In this document: piece by piece, positions 22,901 to 35,900 of the stretch
How the letters are laid out: every line of letters starts with the position of its first letter
Position numbering within the stretch: the stretch's first letter is position 1
The notes under the pieces: model-generated
Databases searched by the model: none
Told to the model about the DNA's origin: nothing
What the model saw: only the letters and a program-made list of their open reading frames with translations
Program-made: the position numbers and the translations under genes
Source: Streptantibioticus rubrisoli
GTDB taxonomy: Bacteria > Actinomycetota > Actinomycetes > Streptomycetales > Streptomycetaceae
Assembly (NCBI RefSeq): GCF_024436055.1
Contig: NZ_JANFNH010000015.1
Span: forward strand, 62,001 to 126,000
DNA: 64,000 nucleotides
Direction: 5' to 3'

Positions 22901-25900
22901 GCGCAGGCGGCCCGGCTGTTGGCCTTTGTGGACTCTGCTTCGGGGTTGAGTCCAGCGGATGTGGGTTTGTCGTTGGCTGTGGGTCGTGCGGTTTTTGAGT
23001 ATCGGGCTGCGGTGGTTGCGGCTGACGTGGCTGGCTTCCGTGCTGGTTTGGCCGCGTTGGCGGATGCGGGTGCGGCGCCGGGTGTGGTGCAGGGTGTGGC
23101 TGGTGCCGGTGACCGTGCGGTGTTTGTGTTTCCGGGTCAGGGTTCGCAGTGGGTGGGTATGGCGGTGGGTCTGTTGGGCTCGTCGTCGGTGTTTGCGGAG
23201 TCGATGCGGGCGTGTGCGGGGGCGTTGGCGCCGTTTGTTGAGTGGTCGTTGCTGGATGTGTTGGGTGATGCGGCGGCGTTGGAGCGGGTTGATGTTGTTC
23301 AGCCTGTGTTGTTTGCGGTGATGGTGTCGCTGGCGGCGTTGTGGCGTTCGTATGGGGTGGAGCCTGCCGCTGTGGTGGGGCATTCGCAGGGTGAGATCGC
23401 GGCCGCATACGTGTCTGGTGCGTTGTCGTTGGAGGACGCGGCGCGGGTTGTGGCGTTGCGTAGTAAGGCGTTGCTGGCGTTGTCGGGCCGGGGTGGGATG
23501 GTGTCGGTCTCGCTGCCGGTCGCCGAGGTCGCTGAGCGTGTGGAGCGTTGGGGTGGTCGGGTTTCTGTTGCTGCGGTGAACGGGCCGGGCTCGGTGGTGG
23601 TCTCCGGTGATGTCGATGCCCTTGATGAACTGCTCGCCGAGTGTGAGGGGTTGGGGGTTCGGGCGCGTCGGATTCCTGTGGATTATGCGTCGCATTCGGC
23701 GCATGTGGAGGAGATCCGCGACGAACTCCTGACCGTCCTGGCCGATATCACTCCGCGTACTTCCGAGGTGCCGTTCTACTCCACGGTGAGCGTCGAGCGG
23801 ATCGACACCCGTGTGCTGGATGCCGACTACTGGTACCGCAACCTGCGCCAGACGGTCCGGTTCGAGGAGACCGTTCGCTTGCTGGCGGAGCAGGGGCACC
23901 GGTTGTTCGTGGAGTCCAGCGCACACCCGGTACTGACCGTCGGCATCCAGGAGACATCGGAAGAGCTCGTGGCCCTGGGTTCGTTGCGTCGTGATGAGGG
24001 CGGCCTGGACCGCTTCTTGCTGTCGCTGGCCGAGGCTCATGTGCACGGTGCCAGCGTCGACTGGCCGACCGTCTTCCCCGGCGCCCGCCGTACCGACCTC
24101 CCGACATACGCCTTCCAACGCCAGCGCTACTGGCTCGACGCCCCCGCGACGGCTAGCGACGTGGCCTCGGCGGGCCTGGGCTCCGCGGACCATCCGCTGC
24201 TGGGAGCCGCCGTGGAGCTACCGGACTCCGACGGGCTGGTGTTCACCGGCAGGCTGTCCCTGGCCACCCATCCGTGGCTCGCCGATCACGCGGTGATGGG
24301 CTCGACTCTGCTACCGGGCACCGCCTTCGTGGAGCTGGCGATACGCGCCGGTGACCAGGTCGGCTGCGCCCACCTGGAGGAACTGACCCTGGAAGCGCCG
24401 CTGGTGCTGCCGGAACGCGACGGTCGCCAACTCCGGCTTTCCGTGGGCGAGTCGGACGGGTCCGGGCGACGCACGTTGGGCATCCACTCGCGGCCCGAGG
24501 AAGGCGGCGCGTGGGTGCGGCATGCCAGCGGAGTGCTGGCCGTGGATGTCCCGGCGGCCCCTGCCGACTTCGGCGGTGTCTGGCCTCCCGCGGGTGCCGT
24601 GCCGATCGAACTCGATGACCTGTACGACCGACTGGCTGGCACCGGCTACCACTACGGCCCGGTGTTCCAGGGCCTGCGCGCGGCCTGGCGGCAGGGTGAC
24701 GAGGTCTTCGCGGAGGTCGCGCTGCTCGAGGAACGTCGGTCTGACGCGGGCAGGTTCGGCCTGCACCCGGCGCTGTTGGACGCCGCTGTGCAGGCGGTCG
24801 GCTTGGGCGGCTTCCTTGGCGAGTCCGGCCAAAGCAGGCTCCCGTTCCTGTGGAGTGGGGTGTCGCTGCGGGCTGTCGGCGCCGCCGCGTTGCGGGTACG
24901 GATCTCGCCCAGCGGCGAGGATTCGGTGTCCCTCGCCGTGATGGACACGCTCGGCCAGCCGGTGGCGGAGGTGGACTCCCTGGTGCTGCGGCCGGTCACC
25001 GCCGAGCAGTTGCGTGCCGCGGGGGAGGTCCGGCATGACTCGCTGTTCCGGGTCGACTGGGCCGTCGTACCGGCGCTGCCCGCAGTCGCCGAGGACCGAT
25101 GGGGCGTGCTCGGCGCGGACCAGGAGAAGTTCGGCGCCGCCCTGGAGGCCGCCGCGCTTCAGGTGGACGCATTCGCCGACCTGGCCGCGTTCGACGCGGC
25201 GCCGGTGCCCGCCGTGGTGCTCGCGCCGTGCACCGTCGACTCCGTCACGGACGCCGCCGACACGGCTTCGGCTGTGCGCCTGGCGACACACAAGGTGCTG
25301 GGGCTGGTCCAACGGTGGCTTGCCGACGAGCGGTTCGCGCAGTCGCGCCTGGTGCTGGTGACCCGCGGAGCGGTGGCCACCCGCCCTGGTGAGGACGTGC
25401 CCGACCTGGCGCACGCCGCGGTCTGGGGACTGATCCGGTCCGCGCAGGCCGAGCATCCGGACCGGCTGGTGCTGCTGGACCTCGACGAGCACGATGCCTC
25501 CTACCAGGCGCTTGCGGCCGCGCTGGGCACCGATGAGCCACAACTGGCGGTGCGCGAGGGCAGGCTGTACGCACCCCGGTTGGCCAGGGCCGTGGCCTCC
25601 GACGGCGTGCCGCGTGCGTTGGATCCTGCTGGCACCGCGCTGATCACCGGTGCCACCGGTGCGCTCGGCGGGCTGGTGGCCCGGCATCTGGTCGCCGAAC
25701 ACGGCGTCCGGCGGCTGGTGTTGGCCGGTCGGCGGGGCATGGACGCGCCCGGTGCGGCCGAGTTGTGCGCCGAGCTGACCGAGCTGGGCGCGACAGTCAC
25801 GATGGCCGCGTGCGATGCGGCCGACCGGGACCAACTCGCCGCGCTGGTCGCGAACATTCCTGAGGCGCATCCGCTGACCGCGGTGGTGCATGCCGCCGGG

Positions 25901-26938
25901 GTGCTGGACGACGGCATGATCGAGTCGCTGACTCCGGAGCGGGTCGACGCGGTACTGCGGCCGAAGGTGGACGCGGCTCTGCACCTGCACGAGCTGACCG
26001 AGGACATGGACCTGGCCGCGTTCATGCTGTTCTCCTCGGCGGCTTCGACTTTCGGTGGCCCGGGGCAGGGCAACTACGCGGCGGCTAACGCGTTCCTGGA
26101 CGGGCTCGCCCAGCGTCGCCGGGCGAGCGGGCTGGCGGCCAGTTCGTTGGCCTGGGGCCTGTGGGCGCAGCGCGGTGCGATGACCGCCCACCTCGCGGAC
26201 GAGCAGATCGACCGGCTCGAACGCGGCGGCATGGCCGCACTGTCCACGGCCGAGGGCCTGGCCCTGTTCGACGCCGCCATCGGCTTGGACGAGGCCCTGC
26301 TCGTGCCGGTGCGGCTGACACCGGCGGCGCTGCGGGCCACCGACGCCGTGCCCGCGCTGCTGCGTGGACTGGTGCGCGCCCCCGCACGGCGGACCGTCGA
26401 CGCCGGTTCCGTACCGGACGCGGCCTCGCTGCGCCAGCGGCTCGGCGGCCTGGCGGAAGCCGAACGCGACCGGGTGCTGACCGACCTGGTGCGTGGCCAG
26501 GTGGCCGCGGTGCTGGGCCACGCCTCGCCAGACGCCATCGACGCCGGGCGCGGGTTCCTTGAGCTGGGTCTGGACTCGCTGACCGCGGTGGAGCTGCGGA
26601 ACCGGCTGAACGTGGCGACCGGGCTGCGGCTGCCCGCAACGCTGGTGTTCGACTATCCGACGCCGGTTGCCCTCACCCGCTACCTGGCCGCGGAGATCGT
26701 GCCGGACACGGCGAACTCGGCCGCGCCGCTCCTCGCCGAACTGGCCAGACTCCAGGGCGAGTTGGCCGCGTTCACCGCGAACGACGAGGCCCGCGGTCAG
26801 ATCACGGTCCGGCTCAAGGCGCTGATGGCCAGCTGGACCGACGGCGGCGAGCCCGATGCCGAGGCGGAGGCCGATCTGGACACCGCCACCGACGACGAGA
26901 TGTTCGACCTCATTGGCAAGGAGTTCGGGATTTCTTGA
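16931..26938 (+). CDS. Type I modular PKS, two modules: KS-AT(mm)-KR(inactive)-ACP / KS-AT(mm)-DH-KR-ACP
   Basis: A bimodular PKS of 3335 aa; GTG start with GGGAG five bases upstream. Module 1: KS 17040-18300, AT 18600-19560 (GHSQG/YASH, methylmalonyl), KR 20440-20960, ACP 21240-21490. The KR is degenerate. Its catalytic Ser (13 residues before the Tyr of YAAGN) is Ala, the nucleotide loop reads [10 protein letters not shown] instead of TGGTGxLG, and the SRRG phosphate-binding arginines are replaced by AGPVEEG. A retained ketone is therefore expected, predicted as C9. Module 2: KS 21540-22800, AT 23110-24080 (methylmalonyl), DH 24190-24990 ([20 protein letters not shown]), B-type KR 25625-26180, ACP 26420-26690 (LDSL). 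It has no ER, so a methyl-branched alkene is expected, predicted as C6=C7. N- and C-terminal docking tails are DEBS-like ([24 protein letters not shown]). Confidence 0.96.
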   Translation: MSLTNEDKLRSYLKRAISDLQHTRERLAEVEAGEQEPIAIVGMACRYPGGVGSPEDLWRLVTSGTDAISAFPDNRGWDVDGMFHPDPDHPGTTYVRESGFLYDAAEFDPAFFGISPREAMAMDPQHRLLLETSWEALERAGIDPASVRGSRTGVFAGMMYHDYAARLSVVPQGLEGYLGNGSAGSIASGRVAYTLGLEGPAVTVDTACSSSLVTLHLAAQSLRKGECTLALAGGVTVMSSPGSFIEFSRQRGLSPDGRCKAFSADADGTGWGEGVGMLLLERLSDARRNGHPVLAVVRGSAVNQDGASNGLTAPNGPAQQRVIQQALENARLSAHQVDVVEAHGTGTRLGDPIEAQALLATYGQDRERPLWLGSLKSNIGHTQAAAGVGGVIKMVMALQHGVLPKTLHVDEPTSEVDWSAGAVSLLTEQIKWPQTGEPRRAAVSSFGVSGTNAHTILEQAPPVEETEVVESAGVVPWVVSGKSEAALRAQAARLLAFVDSAAGLSPADVGLSLAVGRAAFEHRAAVVAADVAGFRAGLAALAEAGSAPGVVQGVVGGRKVVFVFPGQGSQWVGMAVGLLGSSSVFAESMRACAGALAPFVEWSLLDVLGDAAALERVDVVQPVLFAVMVSLAALWRSYGVEPAAVVGHSQGEIAAAYVSGALSLEDAARVVALRSRALLALSGRGGMVSVSLPVAEVAGRVERWGGRVSVAAVNGPGSVVVSGDVDALEELLAEAEADGVRARRIPVDYASHSAHVEEIRDELLTVLADITPRTSEVPFYSTVSVERIDTVSLDAEYWYRNLRQTVRFEETVRLLAEQGHRLFVESSAHPVLAMGIQETSEQVTAIGSLRRDEGGLDRFLLSLAEAHVHGASVDWPTVFPGARRVDLPTYAFQRQRYWLDADAPAAEVSVDPADARFWAAVEGEDLRALTDALDVRGDDEAALEAVLPVLSAWRRTRRDKSTVDSWRYRIGWQRLPEPASPVLSGNWLVVHPADGAGQWGAATVATLEAAGADVTSVELNGEAERGSIVELLSGAMPEGVLSLLALDGSPAGVANTVSLIQGLGDAGIDAPLWCATRGAVGVAAEEGPDSPVQAQVWGLGRVAALEHPQRWGGLIDLPVDADEPARRRLVGVLAGHGGEDQLAVRPAGLYGRRLEHTPLADRAPARTWRPSGTVLVTGGTGPLAAQAARWLAGNGAEHVVLAGPVEEGAAELEAELVSAGTRVTIVPCEPDDRTTLENLLATPPTAVVHAPTVLDQAPLAETTPAEFAEVVAAKAAMAAQLDDLLDQHAPDAVVVFFSAVAGVWGSGRQGAYAAGNAYLDALAQRRRARGLPTTSVAWSPWDSGEDTEDAFLNFLRRRGLRAIAPDLAMTALQQVLDHDETFVALADVDWERFVAGFTAVRPSPLIGGLPEVRRILSEEDEPAGAEGSPLAQRLVGKTDLERDRIVLELVRGHVAAVLGHATPEAVEVGRAFLELGFDSLTAVDLRNRLNAATGLKLPATLIFDYPTATALADHLKTEVLGAPATAASVRAVSVVDDEPVAIVGMACRFPGGVSSEEQLWQLIAAGTDAISEFPTDRGWDLNQLVDQDGERARTSYVGHGGFLHDAAEFDPAFFGISPREALAMDPQHRLLLETSWEAFERAGIDPGSLRGRPVGVFAGTNGQHYAPLLQGAPESLDGYLATGNGASVLSGRVSYTFGLEGPAVTVDTACSSSLVALHLAAQALRQGECELALAGGVTVMSTPDMFLEFSRQNGLASDGRSKAFAATADGFALAEGVGMLLVERLSDARRNGHPVLAVLRGSAVNQDGASNGLTAPNGPSQQRVIRQALANAGLGASDVDVVEAHGTGTSLGDPIEAQALLATYGQDRERPLWLGSLKSNIGHAQAAAGVAGVMKMVLAMRHGVLPKTLHVDEPTPQVDWSTGAVSLLTEQVEWPETGRLRRAAVSSFGISGTNAHVILEEAPVVEAAGAEVGDAPVPWVVSGKSEAALRAQAARLLAFVDSASGLSPADVGLSLAVGRAVFEYRAAVVAADVAGFRAGLAALADAGAAPGVVQGVAGAGDRAVFVFPGQGSQWVGMAVGLLGSSSVFAESMRACAGALAPFVEWSLLDVLGDAAALERVDVVQPVLFAVMVSLAALWRSYGVEPAAVVGHSQGEIAAAYVSGALSLEDAARVVALRSKALLALSGRGGMVSVSLPVAEVAERVERWGGRVSVAAVNGPGSVVVSGDVDALDELLAECEGLGVRARRIPVDYASHSAHVEEIRDELLTVLADITPRTSEVPFYSTVSVERIDTRVLDADYWYRNLRQTVRFEETVRLLAEQGHRLFVESSAHPVLTVGIQETSEELVALGSLRRDEGGLDRFLLSLAEAHVHGASVDWPTVFPGARRTDLPTYAFQRQRYWLDAPATASDVASAGLGSADHPLLGAAVELPDSDGLVFTGRLSLATHPWLADHAVMGSTLLPGTAFVELAIRAGDQVGCAHLEELTLEAPLVLPERDGRQLRLSVGESDGSGRRTLGIHSRPEEGGAWVRHASGVLAVDVPAAPADFGGVWPPAGAVPIELDDLYDRLAGTGYHYGPVFQGLRAAWRQGDEVFAEVALLEERRSDAGRFGLHPALLDAAVQAVGLGGFLGESGQSRLPFLWSGVSLRAVGAAALRVRISPSGEDSVSLAVMDTLGQPVAEVDSLVLRPVTAEQLRAAGEVRHDSLFRVDWAVVPALPAVAEDRWGVLGADQEKFGAALEAAALQVDAFADLAAFDAAPVPAVVLAPCTVDSVTDAADTASAVRLATHKVLGLVQRWLADERFAQSRLVLVTRGAVATRPGEDVPDLAHAAVWGLIRSAQAEHPDRLVLLDLDEHDASYQALAAALGTDEPQLAVREGRLYAPRLARAVASDGVPRALDPAGTALITGATGALGGLVARHLVAEHGVRRLVLAGRRGMDAPGAAELCAELTELGATVTMAACDAADRDQLAALVANIPEAHPLTAVVHAAGVLDDGMIESLTPERVDAVLRPKVDAALHLHELTEDMDLAAFMLFSSAASTFGGPGQGNYAAANAFLDGLAQRRRASGLAASSLAWGLWAQRGAMTAHLADEQIDRLERGGMAALSTAEGLALFDAAIGLDEALLVPVRLTPAALRATDAVPALLRGLVRAPARRTVDAGSVPDAASLRQRLGGLAEAERDRVLTDLVRGQVAAVLGHASPDAIDAGRGFLELGLDSLTAVELRNRLNVATGLRLPATLVFDYPTPVALTRYLAAEIVPDTANSAAPLLAELARLQGELAAFTANDEARGQITVRLKALMASWTDGGEPDAEAEADLDTATDDEMFDLIGKEFGIS
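18500..19110 (+). repeat. Methylmalonyl-AT cassette, copy 3 (gene D, module 1)
   Basis: The same cassette as at 1652-2265, three bases shorter. The segment encoding [11 protein letters not shown] is replaced by a diverged one encoding [10 protein letters not shown]. Confidence 0.9.
23006..23619 (+). repeat. Methylmalonyl-AT cassette, copy 4 (gene D, module 2)
   Basis: The copy most similar to copy 1. Together with much of the preceding KS it forms a block of about 1.8 kb (21959-23794) that mirrors 605-2440, interrupted by a short diverged patch of about 110 bases. Confidence 0.9.
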
Positions 26939-26979
26939 TCAACGGCGAATCCGGAACTTCCCCAGGAAAGGAACTATCT

Positions 26980-29900
26980 ATGTCCAATGAGGACAAACTC
27001 CGTCACTTCCTCAAGCAGGTGACCGCGGACCTGCGGCAGACCAAGCAGCGCCTGCGCGAGGTCGAGGACGCCGCGGTCGAGCCGATCGCCATCGTCGGCA
27101 TGAGCTGCCGCTACCCGGGCGGCATCAACTCGCCCGAGGACCTGTGGCGGTTGGTGGCCGACGGTGGCGACGCCATCTCCTCGTTCCCGCCGGACCGTGG
27201 CTGGGACGTCGACGACCTGTACGACGTGGATCCCGACAGCGCGGGCAAGTCGTACACCCGGCAGGGTGGGTTCCTGCATGACGCGAGTGAGTTCGACCCG
27301 GCGTTCTTCGAGATCTCGCCGCGCGAGGCGCTGGCGATGGACCCGCAGCAGCGGTTGCTGCTGGAGGCGTCCTGGGAGGCATTCGAGCGTGCGGGCATCG
27401 ACCCCGCAACGGTACGGGGCAGCAGGACCGGCGTGTTCGCCGGGGTGATCTACCACGACTACGCGACTCGACTGGTCGATCTGCCGGAGGGCGTCGAGGG
27501 CTACATAGGCACCGGCAACTCGGGCAGCGTCGCGTCCGGACGCATCGCCTACACCCTCGGCCTGGAGGGGCCAGCGGTCACCATCGACACCGCCTGCTCG
27601 TCCTCGCTGGTGGCGTTGCACCTGGCCTGCGAGTCGCTGCGCAAGGGGGAGTGCACACTGGCGCTGGCCGGAGGCGCCACGATCATGGCCACCCCAGCGA
27701 TCTTCGTGGAGTTCAGCCGCCAGCGCGGTCTCGCGGCGGACGGGCGGTGTAAGGCCTTCGCGGACGCGGCCGACGGCACCGGCTGGGGCGAAGGTGTCGG
27801 CATGCTGCTGGTGGAGCGGTTGTCCGACGCCCAGCGCAACGGGCATCCGGTGCTGGCCGTGGTGCGCGGCACCGCGGTGAACCAGGACGGTGCGAGCAGC
27901 GGCCTGACCGCGCCCAACGGCCCCGCGCAGCAGCGAGTGATCCGCCAGGCGCTGCTGAACGCCCAACTCACCGCCGAGCAAGTAGACGTGGTGGAGGCGC
28001 ACGGCACCGGCACCCGGCTCGGTGATCCCATCGAGGCGCAGGCGCTGCTGGCCACGTACGGCCAGGATCGGCCCGTCGAGCGGCCGTTGCTGCTCGGCGC
28101 GGTCAAGTCGAACATCGGTCACACCCAGGCCGCCGCCGGTGTGGCCGGTGTGATCAAGATGGTGCAGGCGATGCGACACGGTGTGCTGCCGAAGACGTTG
28201 CACGTGGACGAGCCGTCCCGGCAGGTCGACTGGTCCGCCGGGGCGGTCTCGCTGCTCACCGAGCCCACCGAGTGGCCGCGGACCGGCGAGCCACGCCGCG
28301 CGGGTGTGTCCTCGTTCGGGGTGAGCGGCACCAATGCGCACGCCATTCTGGAGCAGGCGCCGCCAGTCGAAGAGGTCGACTCTGTGGAGTCGGCGGGTGT
28401 GATGCCGTGGGTGCTCTCCGCCAAGACCGAGCAGGCGTTGCGTGCGCAGGCGGCACGGCTGTTGGCGTTCGTGGACTCGACGCCGGAGTTGAGGCCCGCG
28501 GACGTGGGGCACTCGCTGGTCGCATCGCGATCCAGGTTCGAGTACCGCGCTGCGGTGGTTGCGGCTGACGTGGCTGGCTTCCGTGCTGGTTTGGCCGCGT
28601 TGGCGGAGGCGGGTGCGGCGCCGGGTGTGGTGCAGGGTGTGGCTGGTGCCGGTGACCGTGCGGTGTTTGTGTTTCCGGGTCAGGGTTCGCAGTGGGTGGG
28701 TATGGCGGTGGGTCTGTTGGGCTCGTCGTCGGTGTTTGCGGAGTCGATGCGGGCGTGTGCGGGGGCGTTGGCGCCGTTTGTTGAGTGGTCGTTGCTGGAT
28801 GTGTTGGGTGATGCGGCGGCGTTGGAGCGGGTTGATGTTGTTCAGCCTGTGTTGTTTGCGGTGATGGTGTCGCTGGCGGCGTTGTGGCGTTCGTATGGGG
28901 TGGAGCCTGCCGCTGTGGTGGGGCATTCGCAGGGTGAGATCGCGGCCGCGTACGTGTCTGGTGCGTTGTCGTTGGAGGACGCGGCGCGGGTTGTGGCGTT
29001 GCGTAGCAAGGCGTTGCTGGCGTTGTCGGGCCGGGGTGGGATGGTGTCGGTCTCGCTGCCGGTCGCCGAGGTTACTGGGCGTGTGGAGCGTTGGGGTGGT
29101 CGGATTTCTGTTGCTGCGGTGAACGGGCCGGGCTCGGTGGTGGTCTCCGGTGATGTCGATGCCCTTGATGAACTGCTCGCCGAGTGTGAGGGGTTGGGGG
29201 TTCGGGCGCGCCGGATTCCGGTGGATTATGCGTCGCATTCGGCGCATGTGGAGGAGATCCGCGACGAACTCCTGACGGTCCTGGCCGATATCACTCCGCG
29301 CACTTCCGAGGTGCCGTTCTACTCGACGGTGAGCGTGGAGCGGATCGACACCCGTGTGCTGGATGCCGACTACTGGTACCGCAATCTGCGGCAGACGGTC
29401 CGGTTCGAGGAGACCGTTCGCCTGTTGGCGGAGCAGGGGCACCGGTTGTTCGTGGAGTCCAGCGCACACCCGGTACTGACCATGGGTATCCAGGAAACAT
29501 CGGAAGAGCTCGTGGCCCTGGGTTCGTTGCGTCGTGATGAGGGCGGCCTGGACCGCTTCCTGCTGTCGCTGGCCGAGGCCCATGTGCACGGTGCCAGCGT
29601 CGACTGGCCGACCGTCTTCCCCGGCGCCCGCCGCGTCGACCTTCCGACATACGCGTTCCAACGCCAGCGCTACTGGCTGGAGGCAGTTGCCCCGGAGGCG
29701 GGGGCCGCCGTGGATCCGGTGGATGCGCAGTTCTGGGATGCCGTTGAGCGGGAGAACCTGGAAGCCCTGGCTAGCGCACTCAATGTGGACGGCGACGCTC
29801 CACTGAGCGCGGTGCTGCCTGCCATGTCCGCATGGCGCCGCAACCGTCGGGACCAGTCCACCGTGGAGTCCTGGCGCTACCGGGAGAGTTGGCAGCCGCT

Positions 29901-32900
29901 GACCGGCCCGTTGCGGCAACAGCTGGACGGTACGTGGCTGCTGGTCGCACCGGCCGGGGACGAACTCGTGGACACGGTGGCCGGAGCGCTGAGCGGGCAC
30001 GGCGCGAAGGTCACCCTCCTGACCGTGGACGAGCGGTCCGACCGGCAGATACTGGCCGACCAACTGCGCGTGATCGCCGCGGAGGGCGCACCGACGGGAG
30101 TGCTGTCGCTGCTGGCCGACCGGGTGGACACCGTACTGGCGCTGGTGCAGGCGCTGGGGGACAGCGACATCGAGGCGCCGCTGTGGTGTGCCACTCAAGG
30201 CGCGGTCTCGACCGGTTCCTCGGACCGGGTGACCAGCCCGTTGCAGGCCGCGGTATGGGGCCTCGGCCGGGTCGCCGCACTCGAACGCCCGCAGCGCTGG
30301 GGCGGTTTGGTCGACCTGCCCGAGGTACTTGATGAGCGGGCGCTCGGCCGGTTGGCCGGAGTGCTGTGCGGCGCCGGTGACGAGGACCAGCTGGCCGTGC
30401 GCGGTTCGGGCGTGTTCGTACGTCGCCTGGTTCGCGCCCGCGCCGGGACGGTTGCGGGGCGGGCCTGGAAGCCGCGTGGCACGACGCTGATCACCGGCGG
30501 TACCGGTGCGTTGGGCGGCCACGTCGCGCGATGGCTGGCCAGTAGTGGTGCCGAGCATCTGGTGTTGCTGAGCCGTCGTGGCCGCGCCGCCGAGGGGGCC
30601 GCGGAACTTGAGGCCGAGCTGACCGGGCTCGGTGCCAAGGTGACCATCGCGGCCTGCGATGTCACCGACAAGGCCGTGCTCGCCTCCGTGATCCAGGCGG
30701 CCGGAGAGGTCGCGCCGATCCGGGCGGTGGTACACGCGGCTGGGGTGCTGGACTCGGGTGTGCTCGAAGCGCTCACCCCGGAACGGCTGGACGCGGTGCT
30801 GCGGCCCAAGATCCGGGGCGCGCTGAACCTGGACGAACTCACCGAGGATCTCGACGCTTTCGTCCTGTTCTCCTCGTTCGCCAGCACGCTGGGTGCGGCC
30901 GGGCAGGGCAACTACGCTGCGGCCAATGCGGCGTTGGAGGCGCTGGCGCAGCGCCGCCGGGCCGCCGGGCTGTCGGCGACCGCGATCGCCTGGGGGCCGT
31001 GGGCGGACGGCGGGATGGCCGATGACGCGGCGGTCGGTGCCCGGCTGCGCCGTGGTGGGCTGCCAGTGATGGCGCCCGCGATGGCGATCGCCGCGCTGCA
31101 ACAGGCGCTGGATCATGATGAGACGCTGCTCGCGGTCGCCGATGTGGACTGGACCAGGTTCGCGCCCGGATTCACCGCCGCCCGGCCCAACCCGCTCATC
31201 GGTGACCTGCCGGAAGTCCGGGCACTCGCCGACGCGCGAATCGAGACCGGTACAGGCGATTCCGTCCTGCGTGCCCGGTTGTCCGGCATGTCTGAGGCCG
31301 AGCGGCGACGCGCCGTACTGGAGTTGGTGCGCGGCCATGTCGCTGCCGTGCTCGGGCACGGTCCGGACGAGCTGGTCGCCGCTGACCGCGCGTTCCGCGA
31401 GCTGGGCTTCGATTCACTGACCGCGGTGGACCTGCGCAACCGGCTGGCCGCCGCGACCGGGCTGAAGCTGCCGACGACGCTGGTCTTCGACTACCCGACC
31501 CCCTCGGCGCTCACCGATTTCCTGCTGGCCGAGGTGGGCGAGGCGGCCGGGACACAGGCGATCGTGCTGACCTCGGCGCCGTCAGCCACCGCACTTGGTG
31601 ACGACGAGCCGATCGCCATCGTCGGAATGGCCTGCCGCTTCCCTGGCGGGGTGCGAACTCCCGACGAGTTGTGGCGACTGGTGGCCGACGGCGAGGACGC
31701 GATCTCCCTGGTGCCGATGGATCGCGGCTGGGACATCGACGGCCTGTTCGGCGACGGACAGTCGGGCACCTCGTACACCCGCGAGGGCGGGTTCCTCTAC
31801 GACGTGGCCGAGTTCGACCCGACGTTCTTCGGAATCTCGCCGCGCGAGGCGCTGTCCATGGATCCGCAGCACCGACTGTTGCTGGAGGCCTCCTGGGAAG
31901 CCTTCGAACGTGCGGGCATCGATCCGTCCACATTGCGCGGCAGCCGGACCGGAGTGTTCGCGGGAGCGAACGGCCAGGACTACGCGGCACTGCTGATGTC
32001 CACCCCCGACGCCGCCGACGGCTATCTGCTGACCGGCAACGCGGGCAGTGTGGTGTCCGGTCGGATCTCCTACACGTTCGGCCTTGAAGGCCCTGCGGTG
32101 ACGGTCGACACGGCGTGTTCCTCGTCGTTGGTGGCCTTGCACCTGGCCTGCCAGTCGCTGCGGCAGGGCGAGTCCACGTTGGCGCTGGCCGGTGGGGTGA
32201 CGGTGATGTCGACCCCCGGGATGTTCGTCGAGTTCAGCCGCCAGCGTGGGTTGGCCGCGGACGGGCGCTGCAAGTCGTTCGCCGCCGCAGCGGACGGCAC
32301 CAGCTGGGGTGAAGGCGTCGGCGTCCTCGTGGTGGAGCGGCTGTCCGACGCCCGCCGCAACGGGCACCCGGTGCTGGCCGTGGTGCGTGGCTCCGCGGTG
32401 AACCAGGACGGTGCGAGCAACGGGCTGACCGCGCCCAACGGCCCCTCGCAACAGCGGGTGATCCGGCAGGCGCTGCACAGCGCCCGCCTGTCGGCCGGGC
32501 AGGTCGACGTGGTGGAGGCGCACGGCACCGGCACGGTGCTCGGTGACCCGATCGAGGCGCAGGCGTTGCTGGCCACGTACGGCCAGGAGCGGCCTGCCGA
32601 GCGGCCGTTGCTGCTTGGTTCGCTGAAGTCGAACATCGGGCACACCCAGGCCGCCGCCGGTGTGGCAGGCGTGATCAAGATGGTGCAGGCGATGCGGCAC
32701 GGCCTGGTGCCCAAGACATTGCACGTGGACCGGCCGACCTCCGAAGTCGACTGGTCGGCGGGCGCGGTCTCGCTGGTCACCGAGGCGACGCCATGGCCGG
32801 AGACCGGCGAACCGCGCCGGGCCGGGGTGTCGTCGTTCGGCATCAGCGGTACCAACGCGCACGTCATCATCGAGCAGCCAACGACCACAGTCGAAACGGT

Positions 32901-35900
32901 CGTTGAGGCGGCGTCTCCTGCTGATGTGGTGCCGTGGGTGGTGTCGGGTAGGAGTGAGGCTGCGTTGCGTGGGCAGGCGGCGCGGTTGGTGTCGTTCGTG
33001 GACTCTTCGCCGGGGTTGGGCCTGGTTGATGTGGGTTTCTCGTTGGCGACGACGCGTGCCGCGTTGGGGCATCGCGCGGTTGTTGTGGCGCGGGATGCTT
33101 CCGGGTTCCGTGAGGGGCTTGTCGCGTTGGCTTCGGGCGAGGTGGCGCCTGGGGTGGTGCGTGATGTGGTGTCCGAGGGCCGGTTGGCGTTCTTGTTCAG
33201 CGGTCAGGGGTCGCAGCGGGTGGGGATGGGGCGTGAGTTGTATGCGGCCTATCCGGTGTTCGCGGATGCGTTTGATGCGGTGTGTGCGCGGTTTGATGCC
33301 GAGCTGGCTCGTCCGTTGCGGGAGGTGGTGTTCGGGGACGATGCGGGGTTGCTGGATCAGACGGCGTATACGCAGCCTGCGTTGTTCGCGGTTGAGGTGG
33401 CGTTGTTCCGGTTGGTGGAGTCGTGGGGGCTGCGGCCGGATTTCCTGGCTGGGCATTCGGTTGGTGAGTTGGTGGCGGCGCATGTGGCGGGTGTGTTGTC
33501 GCTGGGGGATGCGTGTGTGTTGGTGGCGGCTCGTGGCCGGTTGATGCAGGAGCTGCCTTCGGGTGGTGTGATGGTGGCGGTGCAGGCGGCGGAGGATGAG
33601 GTTGCGCCGCTGCTGGTTGAGGGTGTGAGCATTGCCGCGGTCAACGGGCCGATGTCGGTGGTGGTCGCGGGGGATGAGCCCAAGGTCTTGCAGATCGCTT
33701 CCGTCTTTGAGGGGCGGGGTCGTAAGGCCAAGCGGTTGCCGGTGAGTCATGCGTTTCATTCGCCGCATATGGACGGCATGTTGGAGGCCTTCGGTGCGGT
33801 GGCGGCGGGGTTGTCGTATCAGGCGCCGCGGATCCCGATCGTCTCCAACCTGACCGGTGCTGTGGTCGGTGTCGAGGAGATCGGTACTGCGGAGTTTTGG
33901 GTTCGCCATGTCCGCGAGACGGTGCGTTTCGCTGATGGCATTGCGGAGTTGGAGGCCCAGGGTGTCGCGACGTTCATGGAGCTGGGTCCTGATGGTGCGT
34001 TGAGTGCGCTGGTGCGGGAGTGTTGCGCCGGGGATGGTGTGGCGGCGGTGGCGGCTTTGCGTAAGGGCCGTGGTGAGGTCCGCTCGTTGCTGGCTGCGGT
34101 TGGCGCGGCGTTCGTGCGTGGTGTGGTGGTGGATTGGGCGCGGGCGTTGGGGGGTGGTCGGCGGGTTGATCTGCCGACGTATGCCTTCCAGCGGGAGCGG
34201 TACTGGCCGGATGTTCCGGTGGGGAACGCTGCGGTGCTGGAGGACTCGGTGGATGCCGGGTTCTGGGATGCGGTGGAGCAGGAGAGTTTGGCGGAGGCGT
34301 TGTCGGTTGATCCGGACGCTCCGTTGAGTGCGGTGCTGCCTGCCATGTCGGCGTGGCGCAAGGCCCGTCGGGAGAAGTCCACGGTGGACTCCTGGCGGTA
34401 CCAGGTGACTTGGCAGCCGGTGGATGCGTCGGCGATCGCTTCACTGTCCGGCCGCTGGCTGGTGGTACTGCCCACCGAGGAGCAGGAGTTCACCGCCTCC
34501 GTGGTACACGCTCTGGCCGAGCGCGGCGCCGAAACGATCCGCGTCGAGCTGCGCACCACCTATGTCGACCGAGAGCGGCTCGCCGAACGGCTACGCACCG
34601 CCGTGGGGGAGGACGCCCCGGCCGGAGTGCTGTCGCTGCTCGCGGTGACCGGGACGGTGCAGCCCAGCCTGGCGCTGCTGCAGGCCCTCGGCGACAACGG
34701 GTGGGACGCGCCGCTGTGGTGCCTGACCCGTGGCGCGGTCGCCGTCGGTGGCGCGGAGCGGCTGGCGGATCCGGCGCAGGCGCAGGTGTGGGGGCTCGGC
34801 CGGGTGGCCGCGCTGGAACACCCGCAGCGCTGGGGCGGATTGGTGGACCTACCCGGCGTGCTGGACGACCGGGCGCTGGACCGGTTGGTCGCCGTTCTGG
34901 CCGGAACCGATGAGGACCAGCTGGCGATCCGCCCGTCCGGGGTTTTCGCCCGCAGGCTGCGACGTGCCACCGCGGCACCGGCTGAGGCGTGGCGGCCGAC
35001 CGGCACCGTCCTGGTGACCGGTGGTACCGGCGCGCTGGGTGCCCAGGTCGCGCGCTGGCTGGCCGGGAACGGAGCCGAGCACTTGGCGCTGATCAGCCGC
35101 CAGGGCGAAAGCGCCCCCGGCGCCGCGGAGCTGGCTGCGGAGCTGACCGGGCTCGGCATCGACATCACCGTCGCGTCCTGCGATGCGGCGGACCCCGGCG
35201 CCTTGCGCGCGCTGCTCGCCGGGCTGAGCGGCCCACCGCTGACCGCGGTGGTGCACGCCGCCGGTGTGCTGGAGCCGGAGCTGCTGGACTCGCTCACCGC
35301 CGAGCAGCTGGCCCGGGTGCTGCGGCCCAAGGTGGACGCGACGCGGAACCTGCACGAGCTGACCCGCGACCGCGGCCTGTCTGCTTTCGTACTGTTCTCG
35401 TCGTTCGCCAGCACGGTCGGCGCGGCGGGCCAGGGCAACTACGCCGCGGCGAACGCGTACTTGGATGCGTTGGCCGAGCAGCGTAGGGCGGACGGGCTGG
35501 CGGCCACGTCGATCTCCTGGGGGCCGTGGGCCGAGGCGGGCATGGCCGCGGACGGAGCGCACGAGGAGCGGCTGCGCCGTGGCGGACTGCCCGCGATGTC
35601 TCCGCAACTGGCGCTGGTCGGGCTACGGGAGGCGGTGGGGCGGACCGATCCGGCCGTCGTCATCGCGGACGTCGACTGGGCGGCCTTCGGCCCGGCGTTC
35701 ACCGCACTGCGGCCGAGTCCGCTGCTCGACGGGCTGCTGCCGACCCGGCCGGTGGACGCCGCGGAGCCGGTGTCGGACGGTGTGCCGCTGGTCGAGCGCC
35801 TGGCGGGGTTGTCCGAAGCCGAACGGAGCCAAGCACTGGGCGAGGTGGTGCGCACCGAGGTGGCCGCTGTGCTCGGTTACCCGTCCGCTGATCGGGTCCA

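Noticed and set aside
1652-34206. Repeated DNA as a CRISPR array or insertion sequence
   Set aside because: The repeats are in-frame AT domains of 0.6-1 kb inside PKS genes, without spacers, ends or transposase.
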